In this document: positions 1-6,149 of the stretch, in pieces
How the letters are laid out: each line of letters begins with the position of its first letter
How positions within the stretch are numbered: position 1 is the stretch's first letter
Assembly (NCBI GenBank): GCA_937890875.1
Contig: CALAEB010000365.1
Coordinates: 1 to 8,115 of the forward strand
Length of the DNA stretch: 8,115 bases
Origin: an uncultured Anaerolineaceae bacterium
Lineage (GTDB): Bacteria; Chloroflexota; Anaerolineae; Anaerolineales; Anaerolineaceae
Reading direction: 5' to 3'
Position numbers and translations under genes: made by a program
The notes under the pieces: generated by a model
What the model saw: the letters and a program-made list of their open reading frames with translations, nothing else
Database searches by the model: none
Told to the model about the DNA's origin: nothing

Positions 1-2461
1 ATTCACGGATGGCGGATGGGATGTTGACCCGCCGGATCAGGTCGCGCACGGCCTGGATCAGATTTTCGATCTGTTCTTCTTTGCCGCCGCCGCCGAAGCC
101 CATAAACCTGGAGATCTGCGCATATTTCTCATCTGCGATAAATTCGGAATATTTCGGGAAAATGGCGAATTTGGTCGGCTTCTGGGAATTATATTTGATC
201 ACATGCGGGAGCAGCAGCGCGTTGGCCCGTCCATGCGCGATGTGAAACTCGCCGCCTAATTTATGTGCCAGCGAATGATTGATTCCCAAAAAGGCGTTGG
301 TGAAGGCCATGCCGGCAATACAGGACGCGTTATGCATCTTCTCACGGGCAACCTTGTCGCTCGGGTCGTCCCAGCTGCGCGGCAGATAATGGAATACCAT
401 TTCGATCGCTTTCAGCGCCAGCCCGTCGGTGTAATCCGACGCCAGCACAGATACATACGCCTCAATGGCATGGGTCAGCACATCCAATCCGGTATCGGCA
501 GTGATTGTTTTCGGCATGGTTGCCACAAACTGCGGATCGATGATGGCGACATCCGGGGTCAACTCATAGTCAGCCAGCGGATACTTGATATTCCCGTTTT
601 TCTTGTCGGTGATCACCGAAAAAGAGGTGACTTCAGAGCCGGTGCCGCTGGTGGTGGGGATTGCGACCATCTGCGCCTTTTTCCCCAGGTTGGGGAAGTG
701 GAAGGCTCTTTTCCGGATATCCATGAATTTCAAGCGCAGTCCGTCAAAGCTGGTTTCCGGATTTTCATAAAACAGCCACATCCCTTTTGCCGCGTCAATG
801 GCGGAGCCGCCGCCCAGCGCGATGATTACGTCCGGCTGGAAAATTTCCATTGCGTGGACACCCCGCTCGATCGTTTCAACCGAGGGGTCCGATTCCACTT
901 CCGAGAAGATCTCATATTGGATATGCTGCGGACGTTTCTGCAGATAATAAATCGCTTTATTCACGTACCCCAACTGAAGGATTGCCGGATCGGTCACGAT
1001 GAATGCCCGTGAGATGTTCGGCATTTTCTCCAGGTATTGGATGGACCCGTTTTCAAAGTAGATTTTCGGCGGGATTTTAAACCATTGCATATTGACTCTC
1101 CTGTTGGCGATTCGCTTTTTGTTAACCAGATTGACTGTGGAAACATTGGCTGTCGTCGAATTTCTGCCATAGGAGCCGCAGCCTAATGTCAGGGAAGGTG
1201 TGTTGGTATTGTAAATATCGCCGATCGCACCCTGCGAGGAAGGTGAGTTGACGATGATACGACCGACCTTCATTTCCTGGCCGTAACGGACCGTGAGCTC
1301 TTCGTTGTCGCTGTGGATCACGGCGGAGTGTCCGAGCCCGCCTAATTCCAGCATTTGCTGTGCAAATCGGAATCCCTGTTTCTCATCTTCGCAAACGAAA
1401 TAAGCCAGCACCGGCGAAAGTTTTTCAAATGAAAGCGGATAATTACGGGAAGGCTCCGGCAATCTGGCGATTAAAATTTTTGTGGCGGCCGGAACGGAAA
1501 CCCCGGCTTTTTGCGCAATTTCCGCTGCCGGATGGCCGACGATTTCCGGATTGACAGTCAGTTTTTCCGGATTGATGACGACGTTGGAGACTTTTTCGGT
1601 TTCTTCCTCATTCAGGAAATAACAATCGTTTGCTTTCATGAAAGCTTCAAACGGCTCCTGAATGTCCCGGTCAACGATGACTGCCTGTTCCGACGCACAG
1701 ATCATGCCGTTATCAAAGGTTTTCGAGATGATCAGGTCGGTGCAAGCCCGGTTTACGTTGACATCTTTGTTGATATAGCAGGGGACGTTTCCGGGTCCGA
1801 CGCCCAGCGCCGGCTTCCCGGCACTGTAAGCCGCGCGCACCATACCGCTGCCGCCGGTCGCCAGAATCAGCGATACGCCGGGGTGATTCATCAGCCGGTC
1901 AGTGGCTTCGACAGACGGGGTTTCGATCCATTGGATGCAATGTTCGGGAGCGCCGTGTTTTATCGCGGCTTCTTTCAGGATTCGCGCCGCTTCCACAGAG
2001 CTTTTCTGTGCGGAAGGGTGGAACCCGAAGATAATAGGGTTCCGGGTTTTGATGCAGATCAGGCTTTTGAACATGGTTGTCGAAGTGGGGTTGGTCACCG
2101 GCGTGACGCCCGCGACAACGCCGACCGGTTCGGCGACTTCAATGTATCCCTCCAGCTCATTTTCTTCCACGACGCCGACCGTTTTCTGTTTTTTAATGGA
2201 ATGCCAGATATATTCTGTCGCAAAGATATTTTTAATATCTTTATCTTCAACAATCCCGCGGCCCGTTTCTTCATATGCCATTTTGGCAAGCGGGAAATGG
2301 TTGTCTAATCCGGCCAATGTCATTGCGTGCACGATTTCATCGACTTTCTGCTGGTCCATCGTCATGAAATCCTTGAGCGCGGCTTCCGCTTTGGTCACCA
2401 AATCATCAATCATTGCGGTGATTGCGTTGTTTTCGGCAACCGGTTTCTTTTGTTCTTTCAT
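1..2461 (-). CDS. adhE: Bifunctional acetaldehyde-CoA/alcohol dehydrogenase AdhE (3' end beyond the window)
   Basis: Cytosolic fermentation enzyme: it reduces acetyl-CoA to acetaldehyde and then to ethanol, oxidising two NADH. The reading frame is open from the ATG at 2461 to the left edge, 820 complete codons. The family is usually about 870-890 aa, so roughly 50-70 C-terminal residues are missing. The N-terminal aldehyde dehydrogenase half shows TPVTNPTST (from Thr120) and the catalytic cysteine in GMICASEQ (Cys255). A linker near residues 445-460 leads into the iron-dependent alcohol dehydrogenase half, with GGGSAID (550-556), TTSGTGSE, and the expected iron ligands Asp660, His664, His729 and His743. 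The frame is intact across the linker, so this is a true fusion. It starts 24 nt after the rex stop and has no room for its own promoter, so it is probably co-transcribed with and controlled by rex. Identification is very secure; only the C-terminus is unseen. Confidence 0.97.
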   Translation of the reverse strand, partial: MKEQKKPVAENNAITAMIDDLVTKAEAALKDFMTMDQQKVDEIVHAMTLAGLDNHFPLAKMAYEETGRGIVEDKDIKNIFATEYIWHSIKKQKTVGVVEENELEGYIEVAEPVGVVAGVTPVTNPTSTTMFKSLICIKTRNPIIFGFHPSAQKSSVEAARILKEAAIKHGAPEHCIQWIETPSVEATDRLMNHPGVSLILATGGSGMVRAAYSAGKPALGVGPGNVPCYINKDVNVNRACTDLIISKTFDNGMICASEQAVIVDRDIQEPFEAFMKANDCYFLNEEETEKVSNVVINPEKLTVNPEIVGHPAAEIAQKAGVSVPAATKILIARLPEPSRNYPLSFEKLSPVLAYFVCEDEKQGFRFAQQMLELGGLGHSAVIHSDNEELTVRYGQEMKVGRIIVNSPSSQGAIGDIYNTNTPSLTLGCGSYGRNSTTANVSTVNLVNKKRIANRRVNMQWFKIPPKIYFENGSIQYLEKMPNISRAFIVTDPAILQLGYVNKAIYYLQKRPQHIQYEIFSEVESDPSVETIERGVHAMEIFQPDVIIALGGGSAIDAAKGMWLFYENPETSFDGLRLKFMDIRKRAFHFPNLGKKAQMVAIPTTSGTGSEVTSFSVITDKKNGNIKYPLADYELTPDVAIIDPQFVATMPKTITADTGLDVLTHAIEAYVSVLASDYTDGLALKAIEMVFHYLPRSWDDPSDKVAREKMHNASCIAGMAFTNAFLGINHSLAHKLGGEFHIAHGRANALLLPHVIKYNSQKPTKFAIFPKYSEFIADEKYAQISRFMGFGGGGKEEQIENLIQAVRDLIRRVNIPSAIRE

Positions 2462-2465
2462 TCAT

Positions 2466-2471
2466 TCCTCC
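2466..2471 (-). promoter_or_regulatory. adhE ribosome binding site that decides the start
   Basis: The minus strand reads GGAGGA, then AATG and ATG. Two ATGs lie close together in different frames, at 2465 and 2461. The one at 2465 directly abuts the Shine-Dalgarno and opens a frame that soon closes. The one at 2461 is 4 nt away and opens the AdhE frame, so it is the start. Confidence 0.8.
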
Positions 2472-2485
2472 ATAAGAAATGATTA

Positions 2486-3145
2486 TCAGTGTTGTTTTTT
2501 TAGCTTTACTGATAAGTGTTGCGATAAAATGGCGAGTGAGATCGCCATGTTCTCGTTTTGGACGATTATTTCGGGCGGAGCTGTCAGCAAAACCGGGGCA
2601 AAGTTCCAAATGGCCTGAATCCCGCTTTCTGTCAGATGATCACAGGCATCCTGTGCGTATTCAGCCGGTACTGTGATAATACCGATCTGGATTTTTAACG
2701 ACCGGCAGATCTCCGGCATCTTTTCTGGCGGATAAACCGGTTTCCGGTTGAACTGCTGACCGATAAGTTCCGGGTTGGTGTCGAACGCTGCGACGATGTC
2801 CAATCCATATTCCGCAAATCCCTGATAACTGAGCAGCGCCTGGCCTAATTTGCCCGTGCCGATGATCACGGCGTTATAGACGTCGTCATACCCCAGATAA
2901 GATTTTATGTCGCGGATCAGTTCCTTGACCTTGAATCCGGTGCGGGGACGGCCGCCGGAAAGGCTCGCTGCCGCAAGGTCTTTCCGCACCTGGACTTCAT
3001 TCAGCCCCAATTCGTTTGCGATGGTTGTCGCAGAGATTGAAACGACGGTTGTCGGGTTGAGGGCCTCAAGATACAGCAGGTAAGCGGGCATCCGGCGTAA
3101 AGCCTGCTTTGAAACAGCGGGATTTTTTTCGAGTCTGACTGCCAT
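2486..3145 (-). CDS. rex: Redox-sensing transcriptional repressor Rex
   Basis: Rex is a homodimeric repressor that binds operators when NAD+ dominates and lets go when NADH rises, releasing fermentation genes. The 219 aa length is typical. Residues 16-70 form the winged-helix DNA-binding domain, with the family motif VRKDLA (53-58) and GGRPRTGF (64-71). Residues about 90-200 form the Rossmann NAD(H) domain, with GTGKLG (96-101), the acidic FD after the second strand (121-122), ITVPAEYAQ (157-165) and NFAP (181-184). The C-terminal helix (about 199-211, NMAISLAILSQHL) corresponds to the domain-swapped dimer helix. The start at 3145 is preceded by AAGGAGT with 9 nt spacing. It is the first gene of a unit with adhE, the classical Rex target, and has Rex-like sites at its own promoter, so autoregulation is likely. 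The VRKDLAAASLSGGRPRTG stretch differs from the VRKDLAYFGxFG form of Bacillus and Streptomyces Rex, which suggests a different Rex subgroup (inference). Confidence 0.95.
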   Translation of the reverse strand: MAVRLEKNPAVSKQALRRMPAYLLYLEALNPTTVVSISATTIANELGLNEVQVRKDLAAASLSGGRPRTGFKVKELIRDIKSYLGYDDVYNAVIIGTGKLGQALLSYQGFAEYGLDIVAAFDTNPELIGQQFNRKPVYPPEKMPEICRSLKIQIGIITVPAEYAQDACDHLTESGIQAIWNFAPVLLTAPPEIIVQNENMAISLAILSQHLSVKLKKQH

Positions 3146-3190
3146 CGGCTTTTACTCCTTCTTTTTATAATCAGTAAATTAATATCGATA

Positions 3191-3219
3191 TTTATATATT
3201 GAAACATTTCGCTTGTCAA
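3191..3219 (-). promoter_or_regulatory. Promoter of the rex-adhE unit
   Basis: On the minus strand a perfect -35 box TTGACA (3219-3214) is followed by a 17 bp spacer and TATAAA (3196-3191), a near-consensus housekeeping promoter. Transcription would begin near 3184, giving a leader of about 40 nt before the rex ATG at 3145. Surrounding DNA is AT-rich. No other promoter candidate of this quality lies between the transporter gene and rex. Confidence 0.75.
3197..3214. promoter_or_regulatory. Second, weaker Rex-like site inside the rex promoter
   Basis: The core GAAACATTTC is a perfect dyad (GAAA, CA, TTTC) and equals the centre of the Rex consensus. Over the full 18-mer the match is 11 of 16. 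It lies between the -35 and -10 boxes, where a bound repressor would block RNA polymerase. The two candidate sites are 29 bp apart centre to centre. The low outer-arm score means it may be coincidence. Confidence 0.35.
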
Positions 3220-3225
3220 TGGGTA

Positions 3226-3243
3226 TTGTGAAAAATATGACAA
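3226..3243. promoter_or_regulatory. Candidate Rex operator upstream of the rex promoter
   Basis: The 18-mer reads TTGTGAAAAATATGACAA. It matches the classical Rex operator TTGTGAAAnnTTTCACAA at 14 of 16 defined positions: the left half is perfect and the right half is 6 of 8. Adding one base on each side gives ATTGT and ACAAT outer arms. It ends 7 bp from the -35 box of the rex promoter, centred near -50. The consensus is established for Rex proteins; binding here is inferred from sequence and from its position in front of rex-adhE. Confidence 0.6.
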
Positions 3244-3301
3244 TCCGGAGGGTAGTATTTTTAGTCTGACTGGTAAAAGTTGAATTTATCGAAAGAAGAA
3301 A

Positions 3302-3335
3302 CGGTGGCTCTGCTTTTGGGGCGTTCAATCCACCG
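3302..3335. repeat. Short inverted repeat, 6 bp arms
   Basis: CGGTGG (3302-3307) and CCACCG (3330-3335) are perfect complements with a 22 nt loop. It is the outermost of a cluster of three inverted repeats between the transporter gene and the Rex operator. The arms are short and the loop long, so on its own it is weak. Confidence 0.3.
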
Positions 3336-3350
3336 ATCCCACCAACCATT

Positions 3351-3391
3351 TCTGACTGTTCGTTTATCCGTAGTTCCGGTTAACAGTCAGA
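3351..3391. repeat. Perfect 10 bp inverted repeat with 21 nt loop
   Basis: TCTGACTGTT (3351-3360) and AACAGTCAGA (3382-3391) are perfectly complementary. The loop holds a small CCG/CGG pairing that could fold further. The right arm shares three bases (3389-3391) with the left arm of the next hairpin, so the two stems compete at their edges or stack. Role unknown; neither strand shows a T-tract, so this is not a standard terminator. Confidence 0.55.
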
Positions 3392-3418
3392 TGGCAGCCA
3401 GTTTGTCGGCTGCCATCT
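3389..3418. repeat. Perfect 11 bp GC-rich hairpin with 8 nt loop
   Basis: AGATGGCAGCC (3389-3399) and GGCTGCCATCT (3408-3418) pair perfectly around an 8 nt loop, giving a strong hairpin in RNA from either strand. It lies about 140 bp downstream of the transporter stop and 165 bp upstream of the rex promoter. It could end or protect the upstream transcript, but no T-run follows on either strand. It belongs with the overlapping repeat at 3351-3391. Confidence 0.6.
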
Positions 3419-3487
3419 TCATCAGCAAGTTTGAATCAGAGAGCGAAAAGCTTTCCGTATTTTGTTGTTTTGTTCAGAGGATATTTT

Positions 3488-3534
3488 GATATTTTAAATT
3501 ACTGCGGCTGAATCGGAATGAATGATTGCCGCAG
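3488..3534 (-). terminator. Possible weak terminator after the transporter gene
   Basis: On the minus strand CTGCGGC (3534-3528), a 19 nt loop and GCCGCAG (3508-3502) form a perfect 7 bp GC-rich stem, followed by TAATTTAAAATATC. The tail is AT-rich but not a clean T-run and the loop is long. It begins 27 nt after the transporter stop, the right place to end the ROK-MFS transcript. A further 6 bp hairpin (3555-3560 with 3567-3572) covers the stop codon itself. Confidence 0.35.
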
Positions 3535-3560
3535 CAGACTGTCCGAATCATGTCCGGCAG

Positions 3561-4763
3561 TTAAAGCTGCCGCTTCCGCAGCCGCCGGTTTAGCTGTTCA
3601 CTGAAGAAGAACATAACTATCCCGTAAAAGAAGAGGATGTACGGCAGGATCGCCATTGTCGTATGCGACCCGACAACACCCATCAAAGGCGGTAAGAATG
3701 TTGAGCCGATATACGCAGCGGCCATCTGGAACCCCATGACCTCCTGCGCGTTTTCTTTCCCGAAGCGGACCGGTGTTTCGTGCAGCATGCAGGGGTAGAT
3801 GGGCGCACAGCCCAGACCGGCAATGATGATCCCGGCCAGGCTGAGCCCATCCGGGAGCGGAAGAATTATCAAAAGCGTTCCGGCCAGGATCAGCAGCTGC
3901 CCAAGCCGGATCATGCGCGTGTTGTTCAGCTTCATTGTGATAAAGCCGGATAAAAAGCGTCCCAGTGTGATGCCGCCCAGGAAGAAAGAAATCCAGAACG
4001 CGGCTTTCGCGCTGTCAAAACCACGTGCCTGGATCAGGTAAGTTGCACCCCACAGCATCATGGTCTGTTCGATTCCGCAATAGAGTATGAATGAAATCAG
4101 AACCGCGTGGACGCCATCTAATTTCAACAATTTTTTTATGCCGAGTGTTTTGTGTGCTGAGGGTTGAGGCTTTTCGGTTTCCGGAAAGACCTCCTGCATG
4201 ACAGTTTTCCGGGTTTTGACTTTTTGCCACATTGGAAGCGTCAGAAGGATAAGCCCGGCTATGCAAAATTGAACGATGGATACGATCAGGTAACCGCTGC
4301 GCCAACTTCCTCCGCTTGTCAAAATTCCGGAAAGAATGATCGGGCCGGTCATCGCGCCCAGACCCCAGAAACTGTGCAGCCAGCTCATATGGCGGGATTC
4401 GTAATGCTCCGCGATGAACTCATTTAATCCGGCGTCAATCGCTCCGGCGCCCAACCCGAGCGGGATGGCCAGCAGCGGCAGCCAATAGAATTCCGGCGCA
4501 AGGTGAATGCCAAATAACGCGCCGGCGGTAAGTAAAATGCTGACGAAGGTAACGTTCCCGGTCCCGTATTTGCGGATGACCCGGCTGCTGAACAGACTGG
4601 AGACGATCGTTCCGCCGGCCGTTACCATGAAAATGATGCCGGCGGATTCTGTCGACACGCCGAATTCCGGCTGCATCAGGGGCCAGGCGGTCCCTAAAAG
4701 CGAGTCAGGCAGCCCCAGGCTGATAAATGCGGCATAAATGATCATCAGAAAAAATAATGCCAT
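3561..4763 (-). CDS. Major facilitator superfamily transporter, 12 spans, probable sugar permease
   Basis: A 400 aa integral membrane protein with about twelve hydrophobic spans, roughly at residues 3-23, 41-60, 70-88, 94-114, 131-150, 156-177, 217-238, 254-275, 286-304, 308-328, 342-363 and 370-388. The two six-span halves are joined by a charged loop (178-213). Each half has a basic loop after its second span (SSRVIRKYG at 59-67; GRFLSGFITMKLNNTR at 268-283), the usual place of MFS motif A. GLGAGAIDAGLNEF (103-116) and the general look resemble fucose/hexose-permease-type carriers, but the substrate cannot be read from sequence. I chose the start at 4763, with AAAGGAAA at good spacing, over a farther ATG at 4838 that would add 25 polar residues overlapping the upstream gene. 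It lies 10 bp after the ROK regulator stop, so the two are almost surely co-transcribed and the regulator probably responds to the transported compound. Proton symport is likely from the family only. Confidence 0.87.
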   Translation of the reverse strand: MALFFLMIIYAAFISLGLPDSLLGTAWPLMQPEFGVSTESAGIIFMVTAGGTIVSSLFSSRVIRKYGTGNVTFVSILLTAGALFGIHLAPEFYWLPLLAIPLGLGAGAIDAGLNEFIAEHYESRHMSWLHSFWGLGAMTGPIILSGILTSGGSWRSGYLIVSIVQFCIAGLILLTLPMWQKVKTRKTVMQEVFPETEKPQPSAHKTLGIKKLLKLDGVHAVLISFILYCGIEQTMMLWGATYLIQARGFDSAKAAFWISFFLGGITLGRFLSGFITMKLNNTRMIRLGQLLILAGTLLIILPLPDGLSLAGIIIAGLGCAPIYPCMLHETPVRFGKENAQEVMGFQMAAAYIGSTFLPPLMGVVGSHTTMAILPYILFFYGIVMFFFSEQLNRRLRKRQL

Positions 4764-4767
4764 ATAA

Positions 4768-4775
4768 TTTCCTTT
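4768..4775 (-). promoter_or_regulatory. Transporter ribosome binding site overlapping the ROK stop codon
   Basis: AAAGGAAA on the minus strand overlaps the TAA of the upstream regulator gene (4776-4774). Its AGGA core stands 6 nt before the ATG at 4763. This fixes the transporter start and suggests translational coupling of the pair. Confidence 0.7.
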
Positions 4776-5790
4776 ACTTTTGCAGAAAGAGTTTGGGTTC
4801 CAAGACTTCGAGGGTTGCGGCAATGATGCCGGTCTCATAATCTTTATTGAATGATTCCGTCAGGCAGATCTCCGGGATGGTATTGGGATCAAACCGGCTT
4901 TCGCACAGGCTGCGGATCCGTTCCGTGTTGTCCGCATGGATCAGGTTTCCGGAAAGAACGACTTTTTCAGGGCTGAGGATTGCGCAGATTCTGGTGATGA
5001 AGCGGGAAATCTTATCACAGAAAACGACGTTGTCCCGCTGGAATTCGGGATCGGTCCAGGGAATGTCGAACGTGTTTTTCCGGATTTCGCCGGCGTAATT
5101 CCGAAATCCTTTCTGGATTTTTCCGTCAATAAAAATCGCCGTGCCGGGAATGTACTTCTGCGGAAAATACAGGTATAAAAGCGTTGCCGAGGGGTCGATC
5201 CGCTTTCTGGCGCAATAGCCGAGACAGGCCGCGTTGACGTCGTTTTCAAATATGACCGGCAAACCATATTTCATGCGGAAATGATCCAGAAACCCGTGCC
5301 CGTTCAGTCCGCTATAGTCTGAAAGCAGCTTTCCTTCATATTCGACGCCAGGCAGCCCGAATCCGATCGCCTTTACCGCCGGAACCTGCGTTAACAGGCG
5401 TTCGACGATCGGTTCGAAATCGGACATTCGTACACGCGGAAGCGCTTTTTCTTCACTGAAGACGGGATTACCGGCCAGGTCGGCTGCCCGGTAAAACACG
5501 ATGTCGTCGTTGTCGATTTCATGGGCGAAAATGACAGCCGCGTGGGCGAAACCGTTGTTGAAGCGGTACAACTGCGCGGGGCGTCCGCCGCCGGAGGGCA
5601 GTTTTTCCGCTTCAAAAATTTCCTGATTCTCCAGCAGCTGCTGAAGGATCGAATTGACGGTCACGGCGGTTAATCCGGTGATCCGGGCTAATTGCTGGAC
5701 AGTGGCGGTCTGCCGTTGTTTTAAAGCTTTCCGGATAATGTTTGTGTTGGCTTCTTTCAGGAGCAGTACGTTCCCGGATACTTTTTTCAT
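4774..5790 (-). CDS. ROK-family transcriptional regulator with degenerate sugar-kinase fold
   Basis: A 338 aa protein, somewhat shorter than the NagC/Mlc/XylR-type regulators it resembles. Residues about 10-75 hold a winged helix-turn-helix (TVQQLARITGLTAVTVNSIL, 30-49) and the GGGRP wing (67-71). The rest is a ROK domain with GFGLPG (143-148, usual GIGIPG), FENDVNAA (181-188, the usual ENDANAA ligand-site motif) and an ETGIIAAT helix (319-326). The N-terminal ATP-binding DxGGT motif is missing, so it is not a kinase. The usual zinc motif (GH with a CxCGxxGC cluster) is also gone: the matching stretch reads YAGEIRKN (232-239), without the His or the cysteine cluster. The start at 5790 follows GAGGA. 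It leads an operon with an MFS transporter and probably represses it until a sugar binds. The ligand is unknown. Confidence 0.87.
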   Translation of the reverse strand: MKKVSGNVLLLKEANTNIIRKALKQRQTATVQQLARITGLTAVTVNSILQQLLENQEIFEAEKLPSGGGRPAQLYRFNNGFAHAAVIFAHEIDNDDIVFYRAADLAGNPVFSEEKALPRVRMSDFEPIVERLLTQVPAVKAIGFGLPGVEYEGKLLSDYSGLNGHGFLDHFRMKYGLPVIFENDVNAACLGYCARKRIDPSATLLYLYFPQKYIPGTAIFIDGKIQKGFRNYAGEIRKNTFDIPWTDPEFQRDNVVFCDKISRFITRICAILSPEKVVLSGNLIHADNTERIRSLCESRFDPNTIPEICLTESFNKDYETGIIAATLEVLEPKLFLQK

Positions 5791-5841
5791 GGATTCCTCA
5801 ATTAAATAAAATCTTTTATAAAGGACTTTGTTAAGTATACC

Positions 5842-5854
5842 GGATTATTAATCC
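5842..5854. promoter_or_regulatory. Palindrome in the ROK promoter spacer, candidate operator
   Basis: GGATTATTAATCC is a perfect dyad with 6 bp arms around a single central base. It lies between the -10 and -35 boxes of the proposed ROK promoter, where a repressor would block initiation. An autoregulatory ROK operator is the natural reading, though ROK operators vary too much to recognise by eye. Confidence 0.4.
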
Positions 5855-5863
5855 CGATGTCGG
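5854..5863. repeat. CCGATGTCGG palindrome, first copy
   Basis: The 10-mer CCGATGTCGG (4 bp arms around TG) overlaps the -35 box of the ROK promoter. The same 10-mer recurs at 6072-6081 in the same intergenic region. Two copies about 218 bp apart could bind one dimeric regulator, or be chance. Confidence 0.3.
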
Positions 5864-6087
5864 ATTCCAGTGACAAACCGGCGATTCGAAATCCAGAAGG
5901 GTTCTTCAAATTAAGAAAAGAACAAAAAAGAATCCTTTCCATATTTCGAAACGCTGATTCGAATGCCAGAGGACAATTTGGGTTGCGGCCTGAATGTCAA
6001 ATAACGAGATGCATCATCCGGGACAATAGCGAAAAGATTGGCCGTGTTTTCCCTTTGTATACGAAGGGGTTCCGATGTCGGAAACAG
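5864..6087. other. Intergenic stretch without a recognisable gene
   Basis: Between the ROK promoter and the pepT terminator I see no protein with family features on either strand; the open frames here lack a good ribosome binding site and look random. It holds an 18 bp near-palindrome CCCTTTGTATACGAAGGG (6051-6068, one mismatched pair) followed at once by TTCCGATGTCGGAA (6070-6083, 6 bp arms around TG, containing the repeated CCGATGTCGG). These may be regulator sites or a small RNA hairpin. The AT-rich part (5900-5960) has no clear structure. Confidence 0.4.
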
Positions 6088-6124
6088 AAAAAAACAGTGC
6101 CTGAGATGATTCCAGGCACTGTTT
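6088..6124 (-). terminator. Rho-independent terminator of the pepT unit
   Basis: On the minus strand AAACAGTGCCTG (6124-6113) pairs perfectly over 12 bp with CAGGCACTGTTT (6103-6092) around a 9 nt loop, and the run of seven Ts spans 6094-6088. It begins about 25 nt after the pepT stop. The other strand has a shorter T-run after the hairpin (6128-6132), so it may also work weakly in reverse. It separates the pepT transcript from the ROK-MFS unit. Confidence 0.9.
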
Positions 6125-6149
6125 GCATTTTTAAATTCGGATCGGAGCG

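Larger units (their letters stand above)
5834..5863 (-). promoter_or_regulatory. Probable promoter of the ROK-MFS unit
   Basis: On the minus strand CCGACA (5863-5858, 4 of 6 to TTGACA), an 18 bp spacer and TATACT (5839-5834, 5 of 6 to TATAAT) form a plausible promoter. The leader would be about 35-40 nt before the ATG at 5790. The -35 box is weak, in keeping with a regulated promoter. Confidence 0.5.

Noticed and set aside
263..2618. Long open frames on the plus strand, up to about 265 codons (263-1012, 1511-2308, 1902-2618)
   Set aside because: They lie antisense to adhE and the end of rex, overlap each other in different frames, and show no family motif. The minus-strand frame is an unmistakable AdhE, so these are by-products of its codon use.
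3315..3347. tRNA-like 3' end (GTTCAATCC followed by CCACCA-like sequence)
   Set aside because: The bases flanking the TTC loop do not pair as a T-arm, and no acceptor, D or anticodon stem can be built upstream.
4764..4838. Longer transporter start at an ATG at 4838
   Set aside because: It would add 25 polar residues before the first membrane span and overlap the ROK gene; the ATG at 4763 has its own Shine-Dalgarno and starts right at the hydrophobic segment.
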